Positions 8,491 through 17,821 of a stretch of 64,000 nucleotides of DNA are shown one piece after another. Both the position numbers and the translations under genes were made by a program. How positions within the stretch are numbered: the first letter of the stretch is position 1; every line of letters begins with the position of its first letter. Source of the stretch: Neoroseomonas terrae (lineage in GTDB: Bacteria > Pseudomonadota > Alphaproteobacteria > Acetobacterales > Acetobacteraceae); assembly GCF_018129025.1 (NCBI RefSeq), contig NZ_JAAEDI010000013.1, forward strand, positions 116,610 to 180,609, in the 5' to 3' direction. The notes under the pieces are model-generated. The model saw nothing but the letters and a program-made list of their open reading frames with translations, was not told where the DNA came from and did no database searches.

Positions 8491-8655
8491 GAGCTCGCCG
8501 GGTGCGGCACAGGTCACGGCCTCGACCCGGCCACCCGTTCCGGCGCACTGACCTGGGCGGGCCTGCGGCTTGGTGCCGGACTTTCCGAACGGTCTCCCGG
8601 CAGCCGTCCTTCAGGATGATTGACCGCCGCGAGGACCCGGCGTTTTCTCCGCCGC

Positions 8656-10083
8656 ATGCCTGACACCCTGACGCCCGACGGCCTGCTCGCCGAACTCGCC
8701 ACCCTGCTCGGCCCCGCGGGCGTGCTGACCGCCGCCGAGGACATCGCCCCGGCCCTCGCCGACTGGCGCGGCTTGTACCAGGGCAAGGCCATGGCCGTAC
8801 TGCGCCCCGCGAATACGCAGGAGGTCTCGGCCTGCGTGACGCTCTGCGCCGCGGCCGGCATCCCCATCGTGCCGCAGGGCGGCAACACCTCGATGGTCGG
8901 CGGCGCCACGCCGACGGAGGACGGCAACGCGGTCGTGCTCTCCCTCGCCCGCATGAACCGCATCCGCGCAATCGACCCCGTGGACATGACCATGACGGCC
9001 GAGGCCGGCGTCATCGTGAAGGCCGCGCAGGACGCGGCGGCGGATGCGAACTGCCTGTTCCCGCTCTCCTTCGGCGGCGAGGGCACCGCGACGATCGGCG
9101 GCGTGCTCTCGACCAACGCCGGCGGCAACACCACCGTCCGCTACGGCAATGCGCGCGAGCTGATGCTCGGCCTCGAGGTCGTGCTACCGGATGGCAAGGT
9201 CTGGAACGGCCTGCGCCGCCTGCGCAAGGACAACACCGGCTACGCGCTGCGCCATTTGTTCGTCGGCGCGGAAGGCACGCTGGGCATCGTCACCGCCGCC
9301 ACGCTGCGCCTGTTCGCCCCGCCGCGCGCCAATGAGGTCCTGTTCTGCTCGGTGCGCGACGAGGACGCCGCCCTCGCCGTCTTCCGGCGCTTCCGCGCCG
9401 TGGACGAAACCGCGATCCGCGCCTTCGAATACATGTCCGGCCTCGGCGTCGACTTCGCGGCGAAGCACATCCCCGGCGTCACCTGGCCGCTCGCCGAGCG
9501 CGCCGACCACACCATCCTGGTCGACCTCGCCTCCACCCGTGCCGACGCCGACCTCCAGAGCCTTGCCGAGCAGGTGCTCGGCGACGCGATGGAAGCCGGG
9601 GAGGTGATCGATGCGGTGGTCGGCGGCAGCGAGGCGAGGCGCCAGGCTCTCTGGCGCATCCGCGAGGAACATCCCGAGGCTCAGCGCAAGGAAGGGGCGT
9701 CGGTGAAGAACGACGTCTCCGTGCCCGTCTCCAAGGTGCCGGAGCTGATCCGCCGCGCCTCCGCCGCCTGCGTCGCGCTGATCCCCGGCACCCGCCCCGT
9801 CCCCTTCGGTCACATGGGCGACGGCAACATCCACATGAACCTGGAACAGCCGGAGGGCATGGACGGCGACGCCTTCCTCGCCCGCAGCCACGACATCATG
9901 GACACGGTGAACGAGGTGGTGCGCGAGCTCGACGGATCCTTCAGCGCCGAGCACGGCATCGGCCGGCTGAAGACCGACATGATGGAAGCCTGGCGCGGCG
10001 GTGCGGAACTCGATGCGATGCAGCGCATCAAGGCGGCGCTGGACCCGCGTGGGATCATGAACCCGGGGAAGGTTCTGCCGTGA
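8656..10083 (+). CDS. FAD-binding oxidoreductase, GlcD / D-2-hydroxyacid dehydrogenase type
   Basis: 475 aa. The N-terminal half is a PCMH-type FAD domain: VLRPANTQEVSACVTLC, then PQGGNTSMVGGATP (FAD pyrophosphate loop, residues ~76-89), GGVLSTNAGGNTTVRYGNAR and the VGAEGTLGIVTAATLRL block. The C-terminal half is the FAD-oxidase_C domain with PFGHMGDGNIHMNLEQP (metal/substrate site) and SAEHGIGRLK near the end. Such enzymes oxidise D-2-hydroxy acids such as D-lactate or D-2-hydroxyglutarate and pass electrons to quinone or ETF; the substrate cannot be read off. Start at 8656 removes a 12-residue Arg-rich extension. Confidence 0.9.
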   Translation: MPDTLTPDGLLAELATLLGPAGVLTAAEDIAPALADWRGLYQGKAMAVLRPANTQEVSACVTLCAAAGIPIVPQGGNTSMVGGATPTEDGNAVVLSLARMNRIRAIDPVDMTMTAEAGVIVKAAQDAAADANCLFPLSFGGEGTATIGGVLSTNAGGNTTVRYGNARELMLGLEVVLPDGKVWNGLRRLRKDNTGYALRHLFVGAEGTLGIVTAATLRLFAPPRANEVLFCSVRDEDAALAVFRRFRAVDETAIRAFEYMSGLGVDFAAKHIPGVTWPLAERADHTILVDLASTRADADLQSLAEQVLGDAMEAGEVIDAVVGGSEARRQALWRIREEHPEAQRKEGASVKNDVSVPVSKVPELIRRASAACVALIPGTRPVPFGHMGDGNIHMNLEQPEGMDGDAFLARSHDIMDTVNEVVRELDGSFSAEHGIGRLKTDMMEAWRGGAELDAMQRIKAALDPRGIMNPGKVLP

Positions 10084-10090
10084 GGTAGCG

Positions 10091-10117
10091 TTGGAGAGGG
10101 GCCCTGCCCCTCTCCAA
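10091..10117 (+). terminator. hairpin downstream of the FAD oxidoreductase gene
   Basis: TTGGAGAGGGGC-CCT-GCCCCTCTCCAA is a perfect 12-bp stem with a 3-nt loop starting 8 nt after the stop codon. There is no U-tract, so strength as an intrinsic terminator is uncertain. It is also the outer arm of repeat family A. Confidence 0.5.
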
Positions 10118-10356
10118 GCCTCTCCCCGCCAAAGGCCGAAGGGCCTTTGGAAACCTCGATTTGGCTCCGGGCTCGCAGAGCCAGCGGAATGTCGAGCGCA
10201 CTTCGGGCAAGCGCCCCGGAATCATCTTAGGCGCCGTGCGCAACGCCACAGCCCCGCTGCCAGACGGCCTGTTTCGCCCAACGCCAGGTCGAGGTTTCCA
10301 AAGGCCCTTCGGCCTTTGGTGGGGAGGGGTCCGGGGAGGGGCAAAGCCCTTCCCCG
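10091..10356. repeat. dispersed composite inverted repeat, family A copy 1
   Basis: Two ends of about 70 bp are near-perfect inverted copies of each other. Each has a G-rich/C-rich hairpin, a CCTCTCCCC-type spacer and the palindrome CCAAAGGCCGAAGGGCCTTTGG followed by AAACCTCGA-TGGC, here split across positions 10130-10175 and 10288-10320. About 110 bp of non-coding sequence lies between. Related copies occur at 14858, 18689 and 19091. Confidence 0.75.
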
Positions 10357-10360
10357 GCCG

Positions 10361-11335
10361 TCACCGCAGCGACGCGATCATCGTCAGCGCCTCCGCCGGC
10401 AGCGGCCCTTTCTTCACTGCCGCCACCGCGTGGTCGAGTTCCGCGATGCTCGACGTCCCGACCAGCGCCACCGCGATCTCCTTCGGCGTGATCGCGAAGC
10501 GCAGCGCCAGTTCCACCAGGTCCGCGGAATACCCCGCCTCGACCACCGGCAGCAGCCGCTGCGCCGCCGCGACATCCGCGGCGTAGTCCGCCCCCGAGGC
10601 GATCGGCGCCACCACCGGCACGCCGACCGGGCTGCGCGCTTCCGACCCGCTCAGTGCGCCGCCCGCGAGGATGCGGATCGCCATCACTCCGACGTCGCGT
10701 GACGCCGCGTGAGCAATGGCGCCCCCCAGATCCGGCATCGTCGACGCTGACGGCAGCGCACTGATGCCGCTCGGGTTCAGCACATTGTAAGGCATCTGCG
10801 CCGTGCTGAAGCCGCCATCCTCCAGCACGCGCCGCAGCGCCATCGCGTCGCCCAGGCCGGTGATGCCGTAGAAGCGGAACTTGCCGTCCTGCCGCAGCCG
10901 CTGCAGCGCCGGCACCGCTTCCGACAGGATCTGGGCGGGCGTGAAGGCGGGATCCTTGCCTGCCATCGTGATCGGCTCATGCAGGTGCAGGATGTCGACG
11001 CTGTCGCGGCCAAGCCGCGCCAGGCTCGCCTCGACCGACTGCGCGATGTTGCGCGCGATGTCGGCGCGCTGTTCCCCGCGCGTGCGGACCTTGGTGCCGA
11101 TGGTCACCGCAGGCGCGCCCAGGGCTTTCAGCGCCCGGCCGAGATTGCTCTCCGACGCGCCATCCCCATAGGCCGAGGCAGTATCGAAATAGGTGATGCC
11201 GTGGTCGATGGCGCGGCCGATGGCGCGTTCCTGCTCGCCGGCGGCCCCCTTCACCATGAGCCCGCCGATCGCCCCGCACCCATAGCCGAGGACCGAAACG
11301 GCAATGCCCGTACGGCCGAGGCGGCGCTGTTCCAT
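10361..11335 (-). CDS. aldo/keto reductase
   Basis: NAD(P)H-dependent (alpha/beta)8-barrel oxidoreductase, 324 aa. It shows LGRTGIAVSVLGYGCGAIGG at the N-terminus, the catalytic Asp/Tyr region ITYFDTASAYGDGASE, DILHLHEP, the RFYGITGLG strand and a C-terminal ALRFAITPKEIAVALVGTSS, which contacts the cofactor. The substrate is unknown; the group includes D-threo-aldose 1-dehydrogenase and YghZ-like enzymes. Start at 11335; the frame continues upstream but that part is not family-like. Single gene, divergent from sppA-like. Confidence 0.9.
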   Translation of the reverse strand: MEQRRLGRTGIAVSVLGYGCGAIGGLMVKGAAGEQERAIGRAIDHGITYFDTASAYGDGASESNLGRALKALGAPAVTIGTKVRTRGEQRADIARNIAQSVEASLARLGRDSVDILHLHEPITMAGKDPAFTPAQILSEAVPALQRLRQDGKFRFYGITGLGDAMALRRVLEDGGFSTAQMPYNVLNPSGISALPSASTMPDLGGAIAHAASRDVGVMAIRILAGGALSGSEARSPVGVPVVAPIASGADYAADVAAAQRLLPVVEAGYSADLVELALRFAITPKEIAVALVGTSSIAELDHAVAAVKKGPLPAEALTMIASLR

Positions 11336-11564
11336 GGTGGGGTCCTCCCGTTGTCGGGTCGGATGCTGGGGCCGGCGGCGTGACGGAGCAAGGTTGGAGG
11401 CGACGCCGACTCTCCAGGCTATCCCCAGCGGCTCCCACCGGGCGTTGCTTCGCAACATCGATCTGGTCCCACAAGGGCCGGCAGGCCCCTGCACCGCGGC
11501 TCCTTGGCTCCGGACGCCGCGGTGATGGCTTGATGCAGCCGCGGGCGGCGGCATCTATGGCATC

Positions 11565-12380
11565 ATGCAATTCCCCTTCTTCGATCGCGCACCGCGCGTC
11601 GCCGTGGTTCGCCTGGCGGGGCTCATCGCCGCCTCCGCCGGCCCCTTCTCGCCGGCGTTGAATGCCACCGGCATCGGCCCGCTGCTCGACCGGGCTTTCT
11701 CGATCAAGCGCCTCTCGGCAGTGATTCTGGTCGTGAACTCGCCGGGCGGTTCGCCCGTGCAGTCTTCCCTGATCGCGCAGCGCATCCGGCGGCTGGCGGA
11801 GGAGAAGAAGGTCCCGACCATCGCCGTGGTCGAGGATGCGGCGGCCTCCGGCGGCTACTGGATCGCCTGCGCGGCGGATGAGATCATCGCCGACCCCGCC
11901 TCGATCGTCGGTTCGATCGGCGTGATCAGCGCCGGCTTCGGCCTGCACCAGGCGATGGCGAAGCTCGGCGTGGAACGCCGGCTGCACACGGCCGGAACGC
12001 AGAAATCCTTCCTCGACCCCTTCCGCCCCGAACAGGAACCGGATGTCGCGCGGCTGGAGGACCTGCTCGCGACGCTGCACGAGGAATTCAAGGCCTGGGT
12101 GCGCACCCGCCGCGGCGTGAAGCTCACGGCACCCGAGGACACGCTGTTCACCGGCCGCTTCTGGACGGGCCGGCAGGCATTGCCGCTCGGCCTCGCGGAC
12201 GGGCTCGGCGACGTGGAAGGCGAAGCGAAGCGCCGCTTCGGCGACAAGGTGAAGATCATCCGCATCGGCCCGCGGAAGCGCGGCTTCCCCTGGCGCCTGA
12301 TCCCTGGCGCGCGGGAAGGCGTGGAAGCCATCGCCACCGCCGTCGAGGAACGCGCGGCCTGGGCTCGGCTCGGGCTGTAG
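11565..12380 (+). CDS. S49-family (SppA-like) serine peptidase
   Basis: 271 aa, single SppA domain, like the small alphaproteobacterial and archaeal forms. The nucleophile is Ser95 in AAASGGYWIA, the general-base Lys is probably Lys147 in GTQKSFLDPF, and the oxyanion strand is VVNSPGGSPVQS (residues ~57-68). There is only a weak hydrophobic N-terminus, so cytoplasmic or membrane-associated location is open. Family members cleave signal-peptide remnants or membrane-protein fragments. It is convergent with the SDR gene, with only 2 nt between the two stop codons. Confidence 0.87.
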   Translation: MQFPFFDRAPRVAVVRLAGLIAASAGPFSPALNATGIGPLLDRAFSIKRLSAVILVVNSPGGSPVQSSLIAQRIRRLAEEKKVPTIAVVEDAAASGGYWIACAADEIIADPASIVGSIGVISAGFGLHQAMAKLGVERRLHTAGTQKSFLDPFRPEQEPDVARLEDLLATLHEEFKAWVRTRRGVKLTAPEDTLFTGRFWTGRQALPLGLADGLGDVEGEAKRRFGDKVKIIRIGPRKRGFPWRLIPGAREGVEAIATAVEERAAWARLGL

Positions 12381-12382
12381 CC

Positions 12383-13171
12383 TCAGATCGTCCCGTCCGC
12401 ATCCTTCGCGGGCATGCGGTTGAAGAACCAGGCGCGCGCGGCCACAGGCATGGCGCCCAGGAACCGCGCCCCCGCATAGGTCGGCCACGGATACGCGACG
12501 CGCGTCCGCCCCCGCGCGATGCCCTCCAGCGTCCGACGCGCCGCTTCCTCCGCATCCATCAGGAACGGCATGCGGAACTTGTTCCTCGCCGTCATCGGCG
12601 TGCGGACATAGCCCGGGCAGACCGCATGCAGCCGGATGCCGCGCCGCCGTTCCGTGGCATCCAGCGCTTCCGCCCAGCGCTGCACTGCCGCCTTCGCCGC
12701 GCAATAGGCCGGCGCCCCCGGCGCCGCGACGAAGGCCGCGACGGACGAGACCACCGCCACCCGCCCGCGCAGCCCATCCGCCCCCGGCGCCTGCGCCGCC
12801 ATCACCCCGATCGCCGGCAGCGCCGTGTTCAGCACGCCCGTCACGTTGATGTCGAAGATGCGCCGCGTCTGCTCGGCCGGCTCCGTCGCCCCGCCCGTCC
12901 CCGCCGAGACGCCCGCATTGGCGATCACCAGGTCGAGCCGCCCCGCACCGGCGATCCATGCCGCCATCGCCGCCGCGTCGCACACATCCAGCACGACCGG
13001 CCGGATCTCCGCCCCACGCGCGCGGCACGCCGCCGCGGCCTCCTCCAACCGCGCCGCATCCCGCCCCGACAGATGCAGCACGGCGCCTGGTTGCGCGCAG
13101 GCCTCGGCCAGCGCCCGCCCCAGCCCGGACGACGCCCCGGTGATCAGCACATTCGCCCAGGCACCTTGCAT
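12383..13171 (-). CDS. short-chain dehydrogenase/reductase (SDR)
   Basis: 262 aa Rossmann-fold NAD(P)-dependent oxidoreductase. The cofactor loop is ITGASSGLGRALAEA (residues ~9-23), the NAG motif is LVIANAGVS, and the catalytic Ser-Tyr-Lys is in VAVVSSVAAF and PAYCAAKAAVQRW. A C-terminal extension (PWPTYAGARFLGAMPVAARA) is hydrophobic, as in membrane-associated SDRs. Start at 13171 is chosen for its GGGGGG site and position directly before the Rossmann fold. It diverges from yicC with only 30 bp between start codons. Confidence 0.87.
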   Translation of the reverse strand: MQGAWANVLITGASSGLGRALAEACAQPGAVLHLSGRDAARLEEAAAACRARGAEIRPVVLDVCDAAAMAAWIAGAGRLDLVIANAGVSAGTGGATEPAEQTRRIFDINVTGVLNTALPAIGVMAAQAPGADGLRGRVAVVSSVAAFVAAPGAPAYCAAKAAVQRWAEALDATERRRGIRLHAVCPGYVRTPMTARNKFRMPFLMDAEEAARRTLEGIARGRTRVAYPWPTYAGARFLGAMPVAARAWFFNRMPAKDADGTI

Positions 13172-13201
13172 CCCACGCCCCCCGGGGGGACAAGCGGCGC
13201 C

Positions 13202-14107
13202 ATGGCCGCACACCCCCTCTCCTCGATGACCGGCTTCGCCCGCGACGGCGGCACGCTACCGGACGGCACTTCCTTCCTGTGGGAACTGCGCAGCGTCAAT
13301 GGCCGCGGCCTCGATGTCCGCCTGCGCCTGCCGAACGGCTTCGACACGCTGGAAGCGCCGCTCAAGGAAGCGACCGGCAAGGCGCTGAAGCGCGGCAACG
13401 TCTCCGCCACGCTGATCATCAAGCGGGAGGAACGCACCCCGCCACGCCTCACCCCCGACCCCGTCGCACTCGACCAGGCGCTGCGCATCGCCCTCGACCT
13501 CGCCGCCCGCATCCCCGGCGCGCCCGCCCCGCGCGCGGAGGCGCTGCTCACCCTTCCTGGCGTACTGCGCGCCGAATCCACCGAGCCCGATGAGGCCGAG
13601 GAAGAAGCCAAGCGCGCCGCCATCGCCGCCGGCTACGCCAAGGCGCTGCAGGGCCTCGACGCCTCGCGCCGCGGTGAGGGCGCGAAACTCGCCGATATCC
13701 TCGCCGTTCTGCTCGACGAGGTCGCCGCCCTGCGCGACGCCGCCGCGACCGAGGCTGCCGACCAGCCCGCGCTTCATCTCGCCCGGCTGCGCGAAAGCCT
13801 CGCCGCGCTGCTGGAGGGAGAGCGCCGCGTGCCCGAGGAACGCCTGGCCCAGGAAGTCGCGATGCTCGCGACCAAATCCGATGTGCGCGAGGAGCTCGAC
13901 CGCCTCTCCGCGCATATCGAGGAGGCCCGCCGCCTGCTGACCTCCGGCGACGCCATCGGCCGCAAGCTCGACTTCCTCACGCAGGAGTTCGTGCGCGAGG
14001 CCAACACGCTGTGCAGCAAGTCGTCCTCGATCCCGCTGACGCGCATCGGCCTCGACCTCAAGGCCGCGATCGAGCGGCTGAAGGAGCAGTCGGCGAATGT
14101 CGAATGA
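13202..14107 (+). CDS. yicC: YicC family endoribonuclease-like protein
   Basis: 301 aa, usual length. The conserved N-terminus SSMTGFARDGG and ELRSVNGRGLDVRLRLP are present, as is the C-terminal DUF1732 signature GRKLDFLTQEFVREANTLCS with LDLKAAIERLKEQ after it. YicC proteins are reported to act as endoribonucleases; this is family knowledge. The gene overlaps gmk by 11 nt; yicC-gmk is a widespread pair in alphaproteobacteria. The GGGGGGA before the ATG supports the 13202 start. Confidence 0.93.
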   Translation: MAAHPLSSMTGFARDGGTLPDGTSFLWELRSVNGRGLDVRLRLPNGFDTLEAPLKEATGKALKRGNVSATLIIKREERTPPRLTPDPVALDQALRIALDLAARIPGAPAPRAEALLTLPGVLRAESTEPDEAEEEAKRAAIAAGYAKALQGLDASRRGEGAKLADILAVLLDEVAALRDAAATEAADQPALHLARLRESLAALLEGERRVPEERLAQEVAMLATKSDVREELDRLSAHIEEARRLLTSGDAIGRKLDFLTQEFVREANTLCSKSSSIPLTRIGLDLKAAIERLKEQSANVE

Positions 14108-14732
14108 CGCGATCGCCCGGCGCGGGCTCTGCCTCGTCCTCGCCGCCGCGCCCGGCGCGGGCAAGACCTCCGTCTCCCGCGCGCTGCTCGCGACCGAGCC
14201 CGACCTGTCGCTGTCGATCAGCGCCACCACCCGCGCCGCGCGCCCGGCCGAGCAGGAAGGCGTCCACTACTTCTTCAAGTCGGACACCGAATTCGACGGC
14301 ATGGCCGAACGCGGCGAGTTCCTCGAACACGCCCGCTTCCTCGGCCGCGCCTACGGCACGCCGCGCGCCCCGGTCGAGGCCGCCCTCGCCTCGGGCCACG
14401 ACGTGCTGTTCGACATCGAATGGCAGGGCCATCGGCAGATGAAGGCGGCGATGCCGCAGGACGTCGTCGGCATCTTCCTCCTGCCGCCCTCCCTGCCCGA
14501 CCTCGAGGCCCGGCTGCGCGGCCGCGGCCAGGACAGCGAGGTCGAGATCGCCCGCCGCATGGCCGCGGCGCGCGAGGAGATCATCCACTGGGACGAGTTC
14601 GACCACATCGTGGTCAACCGCGACTTCGAGGCGACCGTCGCCCAGGTGCGCGCCATCCTGCACGCCGCCCGCAGCGAACGCCGCCGCCAGCCCGGCATGC
14701 CGGACTTCATCGCGACGCTGCTGGCGGTGTGA
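14097..14732 (+). CDS. gmk: guanylate kinase
   Basis: Phosphorylates GMP to GDP in the cytosol. 211 aa, normal size. The P-loop is APGAGKTS (residues 18-25), the GMP-binding region is SISATTRAARPAEQEGVHYFF, and FDIEWQG follows as Walker B-like. The lid shows RLRGRGQDSEVEIARRM. The P-loop lacks the usual Pro-Ser-Gly order but keeps Gly-Lys-Thr/Ser. Its start lies inside the 3' end of yicC, so translation is probably coupled. Confidence 0.95.
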   Translation: MSNDAIARRGLCLVLAAAPGAGKTSVSRALLATEPDLSLSISATTRAARPAEQEGVHYFFKSDTEFDGMAERGEFLEHARFLGRAYGTPRAPVEAALASGHDVLFDIEWQGHRQMKAAMPQDVVGIFLLPPSLPDLEARLRGRGQDSEVEIARRMAAAREEIIHWDEFDHIVVNRDFEATVAQVRAILHAARSERRRQPGMPDFIATLLAV

Positions 14733-14857
14733 AAGCCTGCGCCTGGATGACCGGCGAGATGGTGTTTCGTTCCGGGATGCCGTCGGTCGGCGCCGGGCAT
14801 GGCTGCACGCCGTCAGGCGCGTTTTCAACGGGGTGCCGGGTACGTCCGCTGTTGTCG

Positions 14858-14880
14858 TTGGAGGGGCTTTGCCCCTCCAA
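14858..14880 (+). terminator. hairpin downstream of gmk
   Basis: TTGGAGGGGC-TTT-GCCCCTCCAA is a perfect 10-bp stem with a 3-nt loop, about 125 nt after the gmk stop. No T-run follows. It forms the outer arm of repeat family A copy 2. Confidence 0.45.
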
Positions 14881-15083
14881 GCCACCCCAGCAAAGGCCGA
14901 AAGGCCTTTGCAAACCTCCACTTGGTATCGTGCGCCAGTGCCAGGAACGATGCCGAGACCCGCTCCTGTGCATGAAGCGCGCGCGGAGGGAGCGGCAGAC
15001 CCGCCACGCCCAACACCAACCGATTGCGGTCCAGGTGCTCCAAGCACCTGGCGGGGTGGTTCGGAGGGGCAGCGCCCCTCCGC
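14858..15083. repeat. dispersed composite repeat, family A copy 2
   Basis: The left arm has the hairpin above, then AAGCCACCCC and the palindrome GCAAAGGCCGAAAGGCCTTTGC in positions ~14891-14912. The right arm (15024-15083) carries CCAGGTGCTCCAAGCACCTGG and the hairpin CGGAGGGGC-AGC-GCCCCTCCG. It fills most of the 398-bp gap between gmk and the AEC carrier; nothing else was recognised there. Confidence 0.75.
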
Positions 15084-15130
15084 CCTCCGCCCCCGGCACG
15101 CGCCACGTCACCAGGAAGGAGCCCTGACGC

Positions 15131-16054
15131 GTGGGCATCATCCTCGACATCGTAGCACCCGTCTTCATCGTCATCGGGTTCGGCTACGTCGCGGCAACGC
15201 GTGGCTTCGTCGATGAGGCCGGCTTCCGCGGCCTGACCGGCTTCATCTTCAACCTCGCCATCCCCGCGCTGCTCTTCGTCGGCGGCACCTCCGGCACTGT
15301 CGGCGGCGGCCCGGCGGCCTTCGCCTATTTCGCGGCGGCGGTCGTGCTGTTCGGCCTGTCGCTCGCGCTCGGCATGGCGCGGATCGGCCTGTCGATGGCC
15401 GAGGCCGGGCTGTTCGCGCTGAACTGCAGCTACGGGAACGCGGTGATGATGGGCATCCCGCTGGTGGCTGCGATCTATGGGCAGGCGGGCCTGCCCATCC
15501 TGATCACGATCATCGGCCTGCATTCGATGATCATGCTGACGCTGGCGACCGTGGTCGCGGAGATCGGCCTGCATCGTCAGGCACCCTGGCGGCGCATCCT
15601 GTCCGCAACCCTCGCCGGCGTGGTGCGCAACCCCATCGTCGCGACCGTCTTCATCGCGCTGGCCTGGCGGCTGCTCGGCCTGCCCGTACCCGGCGTCGCG
15701 CGCCGCACCATGGAACTGCTTGGCGCCGCGACGCCCGCCGTCGCGCTGTTCTGCCTCGGCGGGTCGCTTGCCGGCTTCCGCATCGGCCGCGCCTGGGGCG
15801 AGGTCGCCTGGGCAACCGTGCTGAAGCTCGCCGTCCTGCCGCTGATGGTCTGGGGCGCGTGCCTGCTGTTCCACCTGTCGCCGACGGAAACCGGCATCGC
15901 CGTGATGACCGCCGCGCTGCCGACCGGCGCCAACGCCTTCATGCTCGCGCGGCGCTACGCCGTCGGCACGGACGGGTCCGGCGCCACCGTGCTGGTCTCC
16001 ACCATGCTGTCGGTCTTCACCCTGGCCGCCGTGCTGGCCTGGGCGCATCCCTGA
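15131..16054 (+). CDS. AEC-family (auxin efflux carrier-like) transporter
   Basis: 307 aa integral membrane protein with about ten hydrophobic segments, in the AEC family. Signatures are FVVIGFGYVAA-like start (IVAPVFIVIGFGYVAATRGF), NLAIPALLF, LNCSYGNAVMMGIPLVAAIYG in the first half, and PTGANAFMLARRY near the C-terminus. Bacterial members carry malonate, malate or other small carboxylates; the substrate here is unknown. The GTG at 15131 is taken as start with an AGGAAGGAG site 9-10 nt before it. Confidence 0.85.
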   Translation: MGIILDIVAPVFIVIGFGYVAATRGFVDEAGFRGLTGFIFNLAIPALLFVGGTSGTVGGGPAAFAYFAAAVVLFGLSLALGMARIGLSMAEAGLFALNCSYGNAVMMGIPLVAAIYGQAGLPILITIIGLHSMIMLTLATVVAEIGLHRQAPWRRILSATLAGVVRNPIVATVFIALAWRLLGLPVPGVARRTMELLGAATPAVALFCLGGSLAGFRIGRAWGEVAWATVLKLAVLPLMVWGACLLFHLSPTETGIAVMTAALPTGANAFMLARRYAVGTDGSGATVLVSTMLSVFTLAAVLAWAHP

Positions 16055-16514
16055 GGCGGATGGCGCTCGCCATCCGCTCAGGCCGTCGCCCCGGCGAGCA
16101 TCGTCACGCGCCCGAGGGTCCGGCCTGGAAAGTCCGGCACTACCGGCCCGCACCCTTACCCCGCCACCCACGTCAGTATCCTGGAATAGGTGGCCCGGCT
16201 GGGTGCGGGGCGGTGCCGGACACGGAAATCCGCCATCAGGCGCGCCCTTCCGTAATGCTGGCAAGCCAGAGCCAAGTTCATCAGATGAACAGAACGCTCA
16301 GGAACGTCGCCGCTATCTGCTATTCCGGCAACATCTGACAAACGGCGCGACATCTTCACGGTTCGTTGAGGTCGGAACTCCGCGCCCGATATCCGGGGAC
16401 TCCGAAGGTATTCACGGGATTCTACCCCCCTGACAGGAGATCGCCCCGAAAAACTTCATTGATTATCGGCGTGACAGTTTCCCATGCTCTTCCATGCAAT
16501 GGGAGACAACGACG
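16055..16514. other. 460-bp intergenic region, nothing recognised
   Basis: Between the AEC carrier and the next hypothetical gene. The right half (about 16300-16500) is less GC-rich than average and probably holds the promoter of the downstream gene. Short open frames here do not look like protein. Confidence 0.45.
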
Positions 16515-17102
16515 ATGTCAGATACGTCCTACGAGCCCTGGACCGCTGGCTGCCTGATGACCAACCGCAACAACGCGGTCTTCCTGTCGGTGGTTGAGGT
16601 GGAAGGCGTCGCACGGCGCTGCATCATCACCGTCGTCGGAGAGTCCGGCTGCGAATGGGGGCGCGACCCCGTCACCACGATCCTGCTGCCCGGGATCGAC
16701 CTGAATGCCGTCATGGCCGCGGTGCAGAATCCCACGGGGAAGCACACCACCTTCAGCAGCTCGGGCAATCGCTATTCCCGCATCGCCCGCCTGGTGCAGC
16801 TCGGATACGAACGCGCGACGGGCAACACCATCTCAAGCGGCGTGCGCTTCCGGTGGACCTCCAACGACCTGATCCGCTACGCGCAGCGCTGGGTCGAGCG
16901 GGCACCCGACACCGCGGGCGTCCATGTCGGCCGGAATGTCGAGGAATCCATTCGCTTCCGCTTCGCGATGCCCGGCGTGGACGAGGTCTTCTACGAATTC
17001 GTCTCCGACGACAGGGTCGTGGTCATGACCGGCGTGCAGGCCAAGGCAGAGCGTGAGCGCCTGCGCGCGGCGGAGATGGAAGGCAAGATGGTTAATTTCT
17101 GA
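16515..17102 (+). CDS. uncharacterised protein
   Basis: 195 aa, soluble, no signal peptide or membrane segment. It looks like an alpha/beta protein (FLSVVEVEGVARRCIITVVG at about 19-38; IRFRFAMPGVDEVFYEFVSD near 147-166) ending in a charged helix. I do not recognise the family. The ATG at 16515 has GGGAG 10 nt upstream; an earlier in-frame ATG at 16494 lacks one. It is a single gene with slightly lower GC than its neighbours. Confidence 0.65.
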   Translation: MSDTSYEPWTAGCLMTNRNNAVFLSVVEVEGVARRCIITVVGESGCEWGRDPVTTILLPGIDLNAVMAAVQNPTGKHTTFSSSGNRYSRIARLVQLGYERATGNTISSGVRFRWTSNDLIRYAQRWVERAPDTAGVHVGRNVEESIRFRFAMPGVDEVFYEFVSDDRVVVMTGVQAKAERERLRAAEMEGKMVNF

Positions 17103-17239
17103 CGCCGGATCCGCATTGACGTTCCCGGAGCGACCCGCCGACGATCCATAGCGGCGCGGCCTGCACGATCTGCAAGGCGCGTCTCGGTGTTCACACTGGC
17201 CTCGGTGCCCGCACCGATCAGGGTATAGGCTCCCCGCCC

Positions 17240-17821
17240 ATGCTGACGCTGTTCCTCGCGCCCGGGTCCAGTTCGATGGCGCCGCACATCATGCTGCATG
17301 AGGTCGGCGCGCCCTTTGACATTCGCCCGATCTCCTTCAGGCGGCGCGAGCACCGCGACCCGGCCTTCCTGGCGCTCAATCCGGAGGGCAAGGTGCCCGT
17401 CCTGCTGCTGGACGGACATCCGCTGACCGAGGTCGCAGCCATCCTGTTCTACCTCGCACGATGCTTCCCCACGGCGGGCCTGTTGCCGCAAGGCGATGCG
17501 GGGGTGGCGCGGGTCGTCTCCTGGATGTCCTTCCTCGCCTCGACGGTCCATCCGGCGCGACGACAGGGCATCGGTCACGCCCGCGCGGCCTGGACGCTGG
17601 CCGAAGCGCGCCTCGCCGGCCGCGCCTGGGCCGAGGGCAGCGCGATGACGATCGCCGACATCCACCTGTTCCGCCTGTTCTGGCGGTTCCGGGGCTCCGC
17701 TGCATTGGCGCCGGGCGACTACCCGGCCCTGGAGGACCACCACGACCGCATGATGGCGCGTCCGGCCGTGCGCCGGGCCATCGAGGTCGAATCCGCGATC
17801 GGCTACGAACTGCCAGCCTGA
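17240..17821 (+). CDS. glutathione S-transferase family protein
   Basis: 193 aa. The N-terminal thioredoxin-fold domain is visible: LTLFLAPGSSSMAPHIMLHE (catalytic Ser/Tyr region), LNPEGKVPVLLLDG with the cis-Pro, and LTEVAAILFYLA. The helical C-terminal domain has MTIADIHLFRLFW, the usual N-capping Asp motif. Likely conjugates or reduces electrophiles with glutathione; substrate unknown. The last 19 nt overlap the 3' end of rsmA on the other strand. Confidence 0.88.
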   Translation: MLTLFLAPGSSSMAPHIMLHEVGAPFDIRPISFRRREHRDPAFLALNPEGKVPVLLLDGHPLTEVAAILFYLARCFPTAGLLPQGDAGVARVVSWMSFLASTVHPARRQGIGHARAAWTLAEARLAGRAWAEGSAMTIADIHLFRLFWRFRGSAALAPGDYPALEDHHDRMMARPAVRRAIEVESAIGYELPA